Shown: positions 17,126-32,884, numbered from the stretch's first letter. The stretch is 64,000 nucleotides of DNA from Trueperella pyogenes (GCF_900460345.1 NZ_UHHW01000002.1:496001-560000); one strand, 5' to 3'. Numbers and translations: made by a program. Notes: generated by a model from the letters alone, not told the origin.

Positions 17126-18328
17126 TCAGGCGAAGAGTCGCTGCAGGCGCTTGACGCCCTCCACCAGATCCTCGTCGCCGAGCGCGTACCCGAGGCGAAT
17201 GTAGCCAGGTGCGCCGAAGGCTTCTCCCGGCACGACCGCAACCTCAGCCTCTTCGAGAATCAGCTCTGCCAGCTCCGCGGAAGAGTGTGCCACTCGCCCG
17301 TTGATCTCCTTGCCCAAAAGCGCTTGCACGTTTGGAAAGACGTAAAATGCGCCGGTCGGCTCGGGAACGACGAACCCGTTGATCTCACGCAGCATAGACA
17401 CGAGGGTGCGACGACGCTGGTCGAAGGCCTCCTTCATATCCGCGATGACGCCCTGCTCGCCAGTGAGTGCGGCGATAGCCGCGCGTTGGGCGACGTTATT
17501 GACGTTGGACGTGATGTGTGATTGGAAGTTCGCGACCTTCTTCATGACGTCGGCCGGGCCATGCATCCAGCCCACGCGCCAGCCGGTCATCGCGTATGTC
17601 TTGGCCACGCCGTTGACGATGATCGTCTGATTGGCCAGCTCAGGCACCTCATGGAGGATGTAGGCCATGTCGCCGGCGTAGATGAGGTGCTCATAAATCT
17701 CATCTGAGATGACCCATACGCCGTTGTCCAACGCCCATCGCCCGATCGCGCGCAACTCGCTCGCCGAGTACACCGAGCCAGTCGGGTTGGACGGGGAACA
17801 CAGGAGGAGCGCTTTGGTTTTCGCGGTCAGCGCGCCCTCTAGCTGCTCGACCGTGACCTTGTAGTCCTGATCAGAACCCGCGAAGACTTCCACAGGAACT
17901 CCGCCGCACAGCGCAATTGCCTCGGGGTAGGTGGTCCAGTACGGGGCGGGGAGGATGACCTCATCGCCGTCGTCGATCAGCGAGACAAAAGCCTGGAAGA
18001 CGGCCTGCTTGCCCCCGTTGGTGACGATGATGTTGTCCGGATCAACGACGACGCCGGAGTCCGCCTTCGTCTTATCCGCGATTGCTTGGCGCAACTCGGG
18101 CAAGCCCTTGGCGAGCGTATACTTGTGATTCTTTGGATCGGCCGCAGCCTCGATTGCCGCCGCGACGATGTGTGGTGGCGTGGGGAAGTTAGGCTCACCG
18201 GCGCCAAAACCAATGACAGGCTTGCCTGCGGCCTTGAGGGCCTTGGCTTTTGCGTCGACGGCGAGGGTTGCCGAAGGTAGGAGCGCTGCAAGGCGCTGGG
18301 AAACTCTGGTTCGTGGTTCTGTAGCCAT
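17126..18328 (-). CDS. aspC: Pyridoxal-phosphate aminotransferase, aspartate aminotransferase type
   Basis: A 400-aa class I aminotransferase. It has [14 protein letters not shown] (substrate phosphate region), [26 protein letters not shown], and the PLP lysine in [16 protein letters not shown] at about residues 234-249. Aspartate to oxaloacetate transamination is the likely reaction. An aspC gene next to tRNA-Trp/secE is a conserved actinobacterial arrangement. Start ATG 18328 is the MATEPRT reading; a GTG two codons earlier is possible and neither has a clear ribosome site, so the transcript may be leaderless. Confidence 0.9.
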   Translation of the reverse strand: MATEPRTRVSQRLAALLPSATLAVDAKAKALKAAGKPVIGFGAGEPNFPTPPHIVAAAIEAAADPKNHKYTLAKGLPELRQAIADKTKADSGVVVDPDNIIVTNGGKQAVFQAFVSLIDDGDEVILPAPYWTTYPEAIALCGGVPVEVFAGSDQDYKVTVEQLEGALTAKTKALLLCSPSNPTGSVYSASELRAIGRWALDNGVWVISDEIYEHLIYAGDMAYILHEVPELANQTIIVNGVAKTYAMTGWRVGWMHGPADVMKKVANFQSHITSNVNNVAQRAAIAALTGEQGVIADMKEAFDQRRRTLVSMLREINGFVVPEPTGAFYVFPNVQALLGKEINGRVAHSSAELAELILEEAEVAVVPGEAFGAPGYIRLGYALGDEDLVEGVKRLQRLFA

Positions 18329-18361
18329 GTGCACTATGGTCGCATGAACACGATCTCGTGC

Positions 18362-18398
18362 GGAAGGGCTGTCTCATTCCTGTGGAAAGGCTGTCTCA
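18362..18398. repeat. Two 15-bp direct repeats with 22-bp period upstream of aspC
   Basis: GGAAGGGCTGTCTCA (18362-18376) and GGAAAGGCTGTCTCA (18384-18398) differ at one base and start 22 bp apart. They lie 34-70 bp upstream of the aspC start codon, where an activator or repressor could bind on one helix face. Function not established. Confidence 0.5.
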
Positions 18399-18536
18399 GA
18401 AATATAGGCGAGTGGTCAGGATTACATCATCGGCAGGTCGCCTGCCTAGACCTCGGGCGAGATTGTTACTAGACTGTACCGAGTTGCTCGGTGGCAATGA
18501 ACAGGCGACGTCAGGCATAATAGATCTGAGGTCAAT

Positions 18537-18609
18537 AGGGTAGTGGCGCAATTGGTAGCGCACCGGTCTCCAAAACCGGCGGTTGTGGGTTCGAGTCCCT
18601 CCTGCCCTG
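18537..18609 (+). tRNA. tRNA-Trp (CCA)
   Basis: Acceptor stem AGGGTAG/CTGCCCT, anticodon stem CCGGT/ACCGG enclosing CTCCAAA (anticodon CCA), and T-arm with GGTTCGAGTCC. It precedes secE as in other actinobacteria. Confidence 0.95.
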
Positions 18610-18664
18610 CAATGAAGGCGGCCCTAAATTAGGGCCGTTTTCCACATAGTCGAGAGGAACCCTA

Positions 18665-18895
18665 GTGAACCAAGCAGCAGCATCGCGACGCAACGCAGAA
18701 TCGAAGAACCTGTGGCGCCGGATCATCACCTTCTTCAAGGAGGTTCTCGCTGAGTTCAAGAAGGTTCAGCGCCCCACACGCAAAGAGCTTTGGCAGCTGT
18801 TCCTCACGGTCGTATTCTTCGTCGCCGTGGTGATGATCTTCGTCGGTGTGATTGACATCATCTTCAACCAGGGTATGTTCTGGATCTTTGGCTAG
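18665..18895 (+). CDS. secE: Preprotein translocase subunit SecE
   Basis: A 76-aa protein with a charged N-terminus, the conserved amphipathic segment EVLAEFKKVQRPTRKEL, and a single transmembrane helix (about residues 45-68). It clamps SecY in the SecYEG channel. It starts at GTG after GAGAGGA. Followed 20 nt later by nusG, the standard secE-nusG pair. Confidence 0.95.
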   Translation: MNQAAASRRNAESKNLWRRIITFFKEVLAEFKKVQRPTRKELWQLFLTVVFFVAVVMIFVGVIDIIFNQGMFWIFG

Positions 18896-18915
18896 AAGGG
18901 AAAGTAGGCAAACAC

Positions 18916-19716
18916 ATGTCTGTATCTAACGACGACCTTTTCTCCGATAACGCCACTACGGGTCAACCTCTCGAAACTGAGCCAGACACCGTCGAGTCCG
19001 ATGTTTCTGCACTTGAGGAGCTCGAGGAACGGACTTCCGAGTCCGCCGATGGCGTATCTGACGACGCCGAGCCCGCGCGGGAAGACGAGGCGGAAGACGG
19101 CGTCGTCACCGAGGAAACTGTGCGCGAACGCCTCCGTGGTTTGCCGGGAAACTGGTACGTGCTCCACACCTACGCCGGCTACGAAAAGCGAGTCAAGCAA
19201 GACATCGAATCGCGCGCACACACCATGAACATGGAAGAGTACATCTTCGAAGTTCAGGTGCCCATGGAAGAGGTCTACGAGGTCAAGAAGGGGCAGCGCA
19301 AGCTGGTCTCCCGCGTGCGCATGCCGGGCTACGCGCTCGTGCGCATGGAAATGACCGACGATTCCTGGCGTATCGTCCAGGACACCAACGGCGTGACGGG
19401 TTTCGTTGGCAATGGCCGCAACCCGGTGGCTCTCACCGAACGGGAAGTCGTGCAAATGCTCACTCCTGTGATCGAGCAGGAAGCGGCCGAAGCCGCCAAG
19501 GCTGCTGGAAAGCCGGTGACTTCGGGCGCGCCGCTCCTTGTCACGGACTACGAGGTTGGTGAGACCGTGACGCTCACCACTGAGCCGTGGGTCGGAATGC
19601 CAGCTACAATTTCACAGGTTGACGCGGCGAACCAGCGGCTCACCGTGCTCATGACGCTTGTCGGCCAGGAGACCCCGGTCGACCTGTCCTTCGGCCAAGT
19701 CAAGAAGATGGACTAG
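18916..19716 (+). CDS. nusG: Transcription termination/antitermination protein NusG
   Basis: A 266-aa NusG. A strongly acidic, low-complexity N-terminal extension covers about residues 1-70. The NGN domain follows (LPGNWYVLHTYAGYEKRVKQ to TGFVGNG), and the C-terminal KOW domain has YEVGETVTLTTEPWVGMPA. NusG binds RNA polymerase and couples transcription to Rho or the ribosome. Acidic extensions are known in actinobacterial NusG. Transcription continues towards rplK-rplA, with a small hairpin directly after the stop. Confidence 0.95.
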   Translation: MSVSNDDLFSDNATTGQPLETEPDTVESDVSALEELEERTSESADGVSDDAEPAREDEAEDGVVTEETVRERLRGLPGNWYVLHTYAGYEKRVKQDIESRAHTMNMEEYIFEVQVPMEEVYEVKKGQRKLVSRVRMPGYALVRMEMTDDSWRIVQDTNGVTGFVGNGRNPVALTEREVVQMLTPVIEQEAAEAAKAAGKPVTSGAPLLVTDYEVGETVTLTTEPWVGMPATISQVDAANQRLTVLMTLVGQETPVDLSFGQVKKMD

Positions 19717-19737
19717 TTCGGTTCCTCCAAACCGAAC
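19716..19737 (+). terminator. Hairpin between nusG and rplK
   Basis: GTTCGGTT, loop CCTCCA, AACCGAAC, starting at the last base of the nusG stop. No T-run follows, so this may be a partial terminator or a processing site rather than a full stop. Confidence 0.4.
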
Positions 19738-19825
19738 CGTGGGATCCACACCGCTTCGCGGCTACCGAAGGACGCCCATCATCGTTGCCATGGTGATGGT
19801 TTATCGATAACAAGAAGGATCAAAT

Positions 19826-20260
19826 ATGCCTCCCAAGAAGAAGGTTGCAGGTCTGATTAAGCTTCAGATTGAAGCTGGCGCAGCTACTCCTGCACCGCCT
19901 ATCGGCCCTGCTCTGGGTCAGCACGGCGTGAACATCATGGACTTCGTCAAGGCCTACAATGCTGCGACGGAATCCCAGCGTGGAAACGTCATCCCGGTTG
20001 AGATTACGGTCTACGAAGATCGTTCGTTCACCTTCGTGACGAAGACCCCGCCGGCTGCTGAGCTCATCAAGAAGGCAGCGGGAATCAAGAAGGGTTCCGG
20101 CACTCCGCACACCAACAAGGTTGCGCACCTCACTGCGGATCAGCTGCGTGAGATCGCCAAGACCAAGGAGCCGGACCTGAACGCAAACGACATCGACAAC
20201 GCTGCTCGCATCATCGCCGGCACCGCTCGTTCGATGGGCGTGACCACTGACGAGATTTAA
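19826..20260 (+). CDS. rplK: 50S ribosomal protein L11
   Basis: A 144-aa L11 with the proline-rich N-terminal domain ([19 protein letters not shown]) that contacts release and elongation factors and the C-terminal rRNA-binding domain ([15 protein letters not shown]). Length is standard. AAGGAT precedes the ATG. Forms a pair with rplA. Confidence 0.97.
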   Translation: MPPKKKVAGLIKLQIEAGAATPAPPIGPALGQHGVNIMDFVKAYNAATESQRGNVIPVEITVYEDRSFTFVTKTPPAAELIKKAAGIKKGSGTPHTNKVAHLTADQLREIAKTKEPDLNANDIDNAARIIAGTARSMGVTTDEI

Positions 20261-20336
20261 TAGCGATCACGCGATCGCCGTGGTAGGGCCCGGAGCGGGC
20301 TCGTTTCCCACGACTGCCAATGAGGAGAAATGCAGA

Positions 20337-21044
20337 ATGGCAAAGCGCTCTAAGAATTACCGCAAGGCCGCTGAACTGATTCAGCCGGGTGAGCTTTACA
20401 CCCCGCTTGAAGCGATGGACCTTGCAAAGAAGACATCCGTGACCAAGTTCGACTCAACCGTCGAAGTGATGTTCCGCCTTGGCGTCGATCCGCGCAAGGC
20501 TGACCAGCTTGTGCGCGGTACGGCTATCCTCCCGCACGGCACGGGCAAGACCGCCCGCGTGATCGTCTTTGCCCAGGGCCCGAACGCCCAGGCTGCGATC
20601 GATGCCGGTGCTGACGAGGTCGGCGACGACGATCTGATCGCGAAGGTTGCTGGCGGCTGGACTGACTTCGATGCTGCTGTGGCCACCCCGGACATGATGG
20701 GCAAGGTCGGCCGACTCGGCCGCGTCCTAGGCCCGCGTGGCCTGATGCCTAATCCGAAGACCGGCACGGTGACCATGGATGTCGCTAAGGCCGTCTCTGA
20801 TATCAAGGGCGGACGTATCGAGTTCCGCGTGGACAAGCACGGCAACCTCGCTTTCATTGTTGGCAACACCTCCTTCACCACCGAACAGCTCCATGAGAAC
20901 TACGTGGCTGTCCGCGAGGAGGTGCTTCGTCTCAAGCCGTCTTCGGCTAAGGGTCGTTACATCAAGAAGGCAACTGTGTCCACCACGATGGGTCCGGGCA
21001 TTCGCCTTGACGTCACCAAGCTGACCAAGGAGAACGAGGCCTAG
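20337..21044 (+). CDS. rplA: 50S ribosomal protein L1
   Basis: A 235-aa L1, beginning [14 protein letters not shown], with the conserved [17 protein letters not shown] and [13 protein letters not shown] segments. It forms the L1 stalk that moves deacylated tRNA from the E site and in many bacteria represses its own operon. ATG 20337 is preceded by GAGGAG; an in-frame start 19 codons earlier encodes a non-homologous leader and was rejected. Followed by a strong terminator. Confidence 0.96.
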   Translation: MAKRSKNYRKAAELIQPGELYTPLEAMDLAKKTSVTKFDSTVEVMFRLGVDPRKADQLVRGTAILPHGTGKTARVIVFAQGPNAQAAIDAGADEVGDDDLIAKVAGGWTDFDAAVATPDMMGKVGRLGRVLGPRGLMPNPKTGTVTMDVAKAVSDIKGGRIEFRVDKHGNLAFIVGNTSFTTEQLHENYVAVREEVLRLKPSSAKGRYIKKATVSTTMGPGIRLDVTKLTKENEA

Positions 21045-21059
21045 TCCTCGGTATCTTCG

Positions 21060-21096
21060 GCGGGGCTCGCACCGGCTGGTGCGAGCCCCGCTTTGT
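21060..21096 (+). terminator. Terminator after rplA
   Basis: A perfect 14-bp stem, GCGGGGCTCGCACC with GGTGCGAGCCCCGC, loop GGCT, followed by TTTGT. It ends the secE-nusG-rplK-rplA transcript. Confidence 0.92.
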
Positions 21097-21351
21097 GCCT
21101 CGTTCCGCGTTTTCGTCCTATCGACTTGTTCTTCGCCCGGGGCTGGAGCGTGTCCGCGTTGGATCTTTCCGCCGCTACCGCCTATGTGCATGATCGATGT
21201 GGGGAGAATGAAACGGAGGTAGCGCGAACGCCGAGGGTGCGGCGGAACTCAGGGACTAAGCGTTCTCCTATGCGGGCATCCTGGCAGCCCTGAATCATGT
21301 GTGCAAGCGGGCCACAATAGGGCATAGCTTGACAAATACGTTAAACATGTC
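21097..21351. other. Gene-free stretch after rplA
   Basis: No convincing gene. Short frames here lack ribosome sites and homologous-looking sequence. Towards the right end the base composition becomes more A+T-rich, and a perfect TTGACA (21329-21334) lies 23 bp upstream of the -35 proposed for the next gene. Confidence 0.5.
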
Positions 21352-21379
21352 TTGATCTGCTTCACAGGTTAGGTAAGAT
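21352..21379 (+). promoter_or_regulatory. Probable promoter of the secreted-protein gene
   Basis: TTGATC (21352-21357), 16-nt spacer, TAAGAT (21374-21379), followed by a GTGGAGGGG ribosome site and the ATG at 21415. This gives the accessory pair its own transcription start just after the rplA terminator. Confidence 0.6.
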
Positions 21380-21414
21380 TGGCACTGTCATCGATTCTAT
21401 GTGGAGGGGCGGAC

Positions 21415-22068
21415 ATGAGATTCTCACGTCGGATGTGGGCGGCAATGGTCACCGGCCTTGCCGTGATGGGATCATCATTCTCCACGACGATAGCTGCGGC
21501 TTCGGATCATCCTGTCGGTGACAGTAGCGATTTGTCTGTCGAAGTGGCGGAGGAGAGCTCGGGGTGGCAGGGCGAAACTTCCGCGAATATCGATGCTCTT
21601 GTCACGAAGTTTGGTGCTTACACTGATTCTTATCTTGGGCAACTCGGTGGAGTTGCGTTGTCTTCTGATAGCCAGAGTGTCAACTTAGAAGAAGCTAGTC
21701 TGGCGAGCTATGGAATGGACGCATCCAGTGACGAGTTTTCGCTGCAACAAGAAACGCCTGCTGATTCAGGGTGCGGCGTTGCTAACGGATTGAACCGCCA
21801 GCATGCGGAAGCTTTTCTTGCGGGAACGAATATTTCGTGTCCGCGATACACGGTGCCACAAACCTACTATGATTGGAATTGTGTGAAGTCTATCGCGCCG
21901 GGGTGGGCTGAAGTTGCATGCGCCTTCTTGCCGAACAGGCTCGCGCAAGCGCTGTGTATGGTTACAACAGCGCAACTTAAGGCCGCTAAGTGTGTACGTT
22001 GGCATTGCGCTGTGCTCAATCCTGGCATGTTAGGGGGCGGCGACGGTGGAGAATCGGCTGTCAAGTAA
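21415..22068 (+). CDS. Secreted cysteine-rich protein of unknown function
   Basis: A 217-aa protein I do not recognise. The N-terminus (MRFSRRMWAAMVTGLAVMG, then SSFSTTIAAAS) is a Sec signal peptide, probably cut after an Ala-Ala-Ala run near residue 28. The mature N-terminal half is acidic and Ser-rich without Cys. The C-terminal 100 residues hold seven Cys (in GCGVAN, SCPRY, NCVKS, ACAFL, LCMVT, KCVRW, HCAVL) and end in a Gly/Asp-rich tail. A two-part layout of acidic leader and Cys-rich core would fit a processed secreted peptide, but that is inference. The ribosome site GTGGAGGGG is good. Its 3' end overlaps the next gene. Base composition is lower in G+C than its neighbours. Confidence 0.75.
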   Translation: MRFSRRMWAAMVTGLAVMGSSFSTTIAAASDHPVGDSSDLSVEVAEESSGWQGETSANIDALVTKFGAYTDSYLGQLGGVALSSDSQSVNLEEASLASYGMDASSDEFSLQQETPADSGCGVANGLNRQHAEAFLAGTNISCPRYTVPQTYYDWNCVKSIAPGWAEVACAFLPNRLAQALCMVTTAQLKAAKCVRWHCAVLNPGMLGGGDGGESAVK

Positions 22069-22456
22069 ATACCATCTCGATTCTGAACTTGCTCGGAGTC
22101 GATTCGGAGCACGTACCACCGCGTTCGGCATGGCTATACTTGTGCCGTTTGTCATTAATCGGATAATTCCGCATACACAGCCGCAGTGGCGTTGGCTCGT
22201 TATCACGATGGGCGTGTTAATCATGGCAGCTCTTGCCCTGCATTCATTTCAAGCTGATGTGACAAGAACTGCGGCAGTGAGAGGGGTGCATCTTGCCGTC
22301 AGCGTGTTGTGGATCTTGGCGGCAATAGCCATGATCGCAATGTCGGCGCTGGAAGGGCCCATGACGGTTATTGATATGGCGATGGCGCTTGTTATCGGCG
22401 TGTTGTATCTCGGACTTATCTTTTATCGGGGCCGTTCTCGCGCTGTGGAACGCTAG
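22046..22456 (+). CDS. Small four-helix membrane protein of unknown function
   Basis: A 136-aa protein with four predicted transmembrane helices (about residues 26-42, 50-68, 80-102, 106-126) and a basic C-terminus (FYRGRSRAVER). It starts at GTG inside the last codons of the secreted-protein gene (23-nt overlap), with GGGGGCGGCGA upstream, so the two are translationally coupled. Size and topology resemble immunity proteins or small accessory membrane proteins, but no family is recognised. It follows the same lower G+C composition as its partner. Confidence 0.7.
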   Translation: MENRLSSKYHLDSELARSRFGARTTAFGMAILVPFVINRIIPHTQPQWRWLVITMGVLIMAALALHSFQADVTRTAAVRGVHLAVSVLWILAAIAMIAMSALEGPMTVIDMAMALVIGVLYLGLIFYRGRSRAVER

Positions 22457-22501
22457 TCCGGGTGAGTAGCCAGGGGGGGTCTTATCTGGGTGTGTCCCGA
22501 G

Positions 22502-22529
22502 TTGGGTGTGGAAAGAGGCGTGCTATTTT
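22502..22529 (+). promoter_or_regulatory. Possible udk promoter
   Basis: TTGGGT (22502-22507), 16-nt spacer, TATTTT (22524-22529) preceded by TGC as in extended -10 elements. It lies just upstream of the udk ribosome site. Confidence 0.4.
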
Positions 22530-22559
22530 TGATTCGGTCACACGGTGGTAGAAGGAGAT

Positions 22560-23204
22560 ATGGTGGCTGAGATCGGTAGTCCCATCGTTATTGGTATTGC
22601 TGGTGGCACAGGTAGCGGTAAGACAACTCTAACCCGAGCCATCGAGGCGAAATTTGCACCTCGTGCCGCCGTCGTATTTCACGATAACTACTACCGACCC
22701 CACGACGACCTCCCGCTCGCCGAGCGCGCGAAGCTCAACTACGACCATCCGGACGCGTTCGACAATGACTACATGATCGCCCAGCTCGAGGAGCTCATCG
22801 CTGGTCAGGCCATCGACTGCCCGACCTACGACTATGCCCTGCACACGCGTGCCAAGGAGACGATCCGGATCGAGCCGGCACCCGTCATCCTCGTCGAGGG
22901 CATCGTCCTTTTCGTCGAGCAACGTCTGTGTGACATGTTCGACGTCAAGATTTTCGTGGACACTGACGCTGATGTGCGCATCTTGCGCCGCGTCAAACGT
23001 GACGTCATCGAGCGTGGACGAACCATCGAGTCCGTTGAGCAGCAGTACTTGGCGACGGTCAAACCCATGCACGAGCTATACGTGGCTCCGTCCAAGCGCC
23101 GCGCGGACATCATTGTTCCCGAGGGCGGGCACAACGTCGTCGCTCTCGACATGCTCGTCCATCGCATCGCCAACGCCCTCGATGAGGATCGTGCCGTGAA
23201 GTGA
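22560..23204 (+). CDS. udk: Uridine kinase
   Basis: A 214-aa uridine/cytidine kinase that phosphorylates uridine to UMP in pyrimidine salvage. The Walker A motif GIAGGTGSGKTTLTRA is near the N-terminus, followed by FHDNYYRPHDDLPLAERAK, NYDHPDAFD and CPTYDYALHTR, all typical of the family, and RRVKRDVIERGRT as the lid. AGGAG lies just upstream; GTG 22563 would give better spacing than ATG 22560, and a GTG at 22545 is also in frame. It sits between the accessory pair and the L10 leader. Confidence 0.92.
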   Translation: MVAEIGSPIVIGIAGGTGSGKTTLTRAIEAKFAPRAAVVFHDNYYRPHDDLPLAERAKLNYDHPDAFDNDYMIAQLEELIAGQAIDCPTYDYALHTRAKETIRIEPAPVILVEGIVLFVEQRLCDMFDVKIFVDTDADVRILRRVKRDVIERGRTIESVEQQYLATVKPMHELYVAPSKRRADIIVPEGGHNVVALDMLVHRIANALDEDRAVK

Positions 23205-23225
23205 GGCACGTTCGCGTCCACAGCC

Positions 23226-23255
23226 TTGCTTCTCAGGGGCGCAGACGGATAGTGT
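23226..23255 (+). promoter_or_regulatory. Probable rplJL promoter
   Basis: TTGCTT (23226-23231), 18-nt spacer, TAGTGT (23250-23255), placed immediately upstream of the L10 leader structure. Confidence 0.45.
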
Positions 23256-23257
23256 GA

Positions 23258-23376
23258 TCAGTGCCCAAGACCGCAGGTCTCTTCGGAGTTAATTTCGTTC
23301 AAGCGGAACCCGCGTAGGTGTGACAAGAGAAATATTCTTTATGCTTCTCCTCGTGCCTGCGTGCGCGAGGTTTTTT
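23258..23376 (+). ncRNA. Ribosomal protein L10 leader
   Basis: The leader contains the known L10-leader signature: AAGACCGCAGGTCT, then TTCAAGCGGAACCCGCGTAG and AAGAGAAAT, followed by a hairpin (CCTCG at 23349-23353 with CGAGG at 23366-23370) and six T residues. In bacteria the L10(L12)4 complex binds this structure to repress its own synthesis. The terminal hairpin with T-run suggests control by transcription attenuation here. Confidence 0.85.
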
Positions 23377-23416
23377 ATTGTCCGGAAACTGTGGCAAACC
23401 ATCGGAAGGAGGTCCC

Positions 23417-23938
23417 ATGAAGCGGACCGATAAGTCTGCAGAGATCGCAGCGCTCACGGCGGCATTCCGTGAGTCTGATGCTGTTCTTCTGACGGAATAC
23501 CGCGGACTGACCGTGGAGCAGATGAAGACTCTGCGCCGCGCTCTCGGTTCTGATGTGCGTTATCACGTCGCAAAGAACACGCTCGTGCGTATCGCTGCTA
23601 AGGACGCTGGTGTCGAGGGTCTCGATGAAGATCTGACTGGCCCCACCGCCCTCGCTTTCGTCACCGGTGACATCGCTTCCGCAGCCAAGGCACTCAAGAA
23701 TTTCGCCAAGGAGAACGACAAGCTCGTTCTCAAGTCTGGCGTCATGGAAGGCCAGCTCCTCGACGCCGAAGGCGTCAAGGCTCTTGCCGATCTCGAGTCT
23801 CGTGAGGTTCTGCTCGCGAAGGCCGCCGGAGCCCTCAAGGCTTCGCTGGTCAAGGCTGCATTCGTCTTCAAGGCGCCCGCTACGAAGACGGTACGTACCG
23901 TTGACGCCCTGCGTGCGAAGCAGGAAACCGCTGCTTAG
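23417..23938 (+). CDS. rplJ: 50S ribosomal protein L10
   Basis: A 173-aa L10, beginning MKRTDKSAEIAALTAAFRES and containing LLTEYRGLTVEQMKTLRR and the YHVAKNTLVRIAA segment. Its C-terminal helix anchors L7/L12 dimers at the stalk base. ATG 23417 follows AAGGAGGTCCC. An upstream in-frame start would lie across the leader and was rejected. Confidence 0.96.
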   Translation: MKRTDKSAEIAALTAAFRESDAVLLTEYRGLTVEQMKTLRRALGSDVRYHVAKNTLVRIAAKDAGVEGLDEDLTGPTALAFVTGDIASAAKALKNFAKENDKLVLKSGVMEGQLLDAEGVKALADLESREVLLAKAAGALKASLVKAAFVFKAPATKTVRTVDALRAKQETAA

Positions 23939-24013
23939 GCAGCATTACTATTTTGTCAATCACCTCGCAAGAGGGAACTGCCTCGCAAGTAGGCAAAGGA
24001 AGGAAGGTCTACA

Positions 24014-24400
24014 ATGGCCAAGCTCACTGCTGAAGAGCTCATTGAAGCTTTCAAGGAGCTCACCCTCGTTGAGCTCTCCGACTTCGTGAAGAAGTTCGAG
24101 GAAGAATTTGATGTTGAGGCTGCCGCCCCGGTCGCCGTCGCTGCCGCTGCCGCTCCCGCTGCTGGCGAAGCTGCTGCTGAGGAAGAGAAGTCGGAGTTCG
24201 ACGTCATCCTCGCTGACGCTGGCGCTACCAAGATTGCAGTCATCAAGGAGGTTCGCGCTCTGACCTCGCTCGGCCTGAAGGAAGCCAAGGAGCTCGTTGA
24301 CGGTGCTCCGAAGCCGGTCCTCGAGGGTGTTGCTAAGGACGCCGCTGAAGAGGCCAAGGCCAAGCTTGAGGCTGCCGGCGCTACCGTCGAGCTCAAGTAA
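24014..24400 (+). CDS. rplL: 50S ribosomal protein L7/L12
   Basis: A 128-aa L7/L12. N-terminal dimerisation helices, an Ala/Pro hinge at about residues 40-60, and the C-terminal factor-binding domain with [20 protein letters not shown]. The stalk recruits translational GTPases. Followed by a terminator. Confidence 0.97.
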   Translation: MAKLTAEELIEAFKELTLVELSDFVKKFEEEFDVEAAAPVAVAAAAAPAAGEAAAEEEKSEFDVILADAGATKIAVIKEVRALTSLGLKEAKELVDGAPKPVLEGVAKDAAEEAKAKLEAAGATVELK

Positions 24401-24453
24401 TTCTCGCGGCATAGCCGCATAAAACCTGCTGGTCATCACCGGCGGTTGAGAAA

Positions 24454-24491
24454 AGTCCCTCGGAAACTGCGAAATGGTTTCCGGGGGACTT
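24454..24491 (+). terminator. Terminator after rplL
   Basis: AGTCCC-T-CGGAAAC pairs with GTTTCCG-G-GGGACT around a 9-nt loop, then TTCCC. A 13-bp stem with one internal mismatch. It separates rplJL from rpoBC, so rpoB needs its own promoter. Confidence 0.8.
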
Positions 24492-24852
24492 TCCCATCCA
24501 CACGCCTAAGTGGTACTTGCAATGTTGGCCTGAGCGTGCGATAGTCAGGTGGTGAAGTCAGCCGCGCTGATCTTCCGTACAGGGCTTCGCGCATCGAGGA
24601 ACCCTCTCCCGCAGCGACCGCGGGGAGGTGATTCGAGGATCGCGTATGCTACATAGGTGTCGTGACCCCTTCCACATGGCAGGGGGTGGACTTCCTTACG
24701 CTGGAACGGTAAATTTGAAACTTGCGCGGACTTTCATTTGCCTGCCCATGTTAGCTATCCAGGATAATTTTTGTTATTCCGCTGACTCGCGGCATTTTCG
24801 CAGGTGATCGCCTCGCGCACGGCCTAACCGACATAGAGGGAAGGATCACCCT
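24492..24852 (+). promoter_or_regulatory. rpoB upstream region
   Basis: About 360 bp with no gene. A weak promoter candidate is TTGCCT (24738-24743) with GATAAT (24763-24768), spacer 19. A small hairpin (ACCCTCTCCCGC, then GCGGGGAGGT) lies near 24600-24630. The ribosome site GAGGGAAGGATC precedes the rpoB TTG. Long rpoB leaders after an rplL terminator are common. Confidence 0.4.
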
Positions 24853-28317
<3,465 letters not shown>

Positions 28318-28402
28318 TTCTTGTGGGTGGCGCGGCGAACGCCCGCCGCGTCACCTCGCAATGGCCATGAATTAAGGCGTAAGAACTGAGGAAGTAGGAA
28401 TC

Positions 28403-32377
<3,975 letters not shown>

Positions 32378-32389
32378 GAAGTTTAGGGG

Positions 32390-32425
32390 AGGGAGCAGAT
32401 TCTGTATGGATCTGCTCCCTCTTTT
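32390..32425 (+). terminator. Terminator after rpoC
   Basis: AGGGAGCAGAT pairs with ATCTGCTCCCT around a 9-nt loop, followed by CTTTTTG. The core stem GGGAGCAGAT/ATCTGCTCCC is the same as in the terminator after rplO (51825-51866). Confidence 0.93.
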
Positions 32426-32453
32426 TGTTCTTACTGCGTTGTCGGCGTGGTAT

Positions 32454-32626
32454 TGCTTAGCTGCTGTAGTAATCTGCGACAGGCCTGGCGTGGCGTCGGC
32501 CGCCTCAGCGTCGACACAAATCATGAATATGGGCTCTACCAGGCCCGTATATGAACCGGTGGCCGGTATTTTCAAAAGAACTGTCGGTAGGTAGACCAAA
32601 TATTCAAAAGAATTGTCGGCCTGGGG
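32454..32626. repeat. Dispersed repeat, copy 2
   Basis: It starts with a GCTGCTGTAGTAATCTGC block shared with 52031-52302 and continues, after a diverged segment, with about 85 bp of near-identity beginning GACACAAATCATGAATAT. It contains two direct sub-repeats, TTCAAAAGAACTGTCGG (32571-32587) and a one-mismatch copy (32603-32619). The outer arms of the hairpin seen in the other copies are missing. No transposase is present; it looks like a decayed mobile-element end. Confidence 0.7.
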
Positions 32627-32727
32627 TTAAACGAAGCCCGCCTAAGCCCCTTAGCCCAAAAGACCTCGGCTGCTCGCATCCAAGCGACATAACCCGAATC
32701 GAAGTGACGACTATTCAGTTTGACCCC

Positions 32728-32875
32728 GGTACCTTCCGCCCGGCTGCCGATGCTCCGACCGGGTTGGCAGTGGTTCGACCCAGTTGTCGGTACTTCCGCC
32801 CGGCTGCCGGTACTGAAACCCTTGGTTTAAGGACCGAGAAGCGGCGGAAGGTACTGAAAAGCGGCAGAAGGTACC
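32728..32875. mobile_element. 148-bp MITE-like remnant with paired terminal repeats
   Basis: The left end has two copies of GGTACCTTCCGCCCGGCTGCC (32728-32748, and a one-base-shorter copy 32789-32808). The right end has two inverted copies of AAGCGGCRGAAGGTAC (32839-32854 and 32859-32875). The outer edges are GGTACC on both sides. Two repeats at each end with inverted orientation resemble the multiple-repeat ends of IS21-type elements with the transposase genes deleted. Family assignment is tentative. Confidence 0.6.
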
Positions 32876-32884
32876 GAGAAACAG

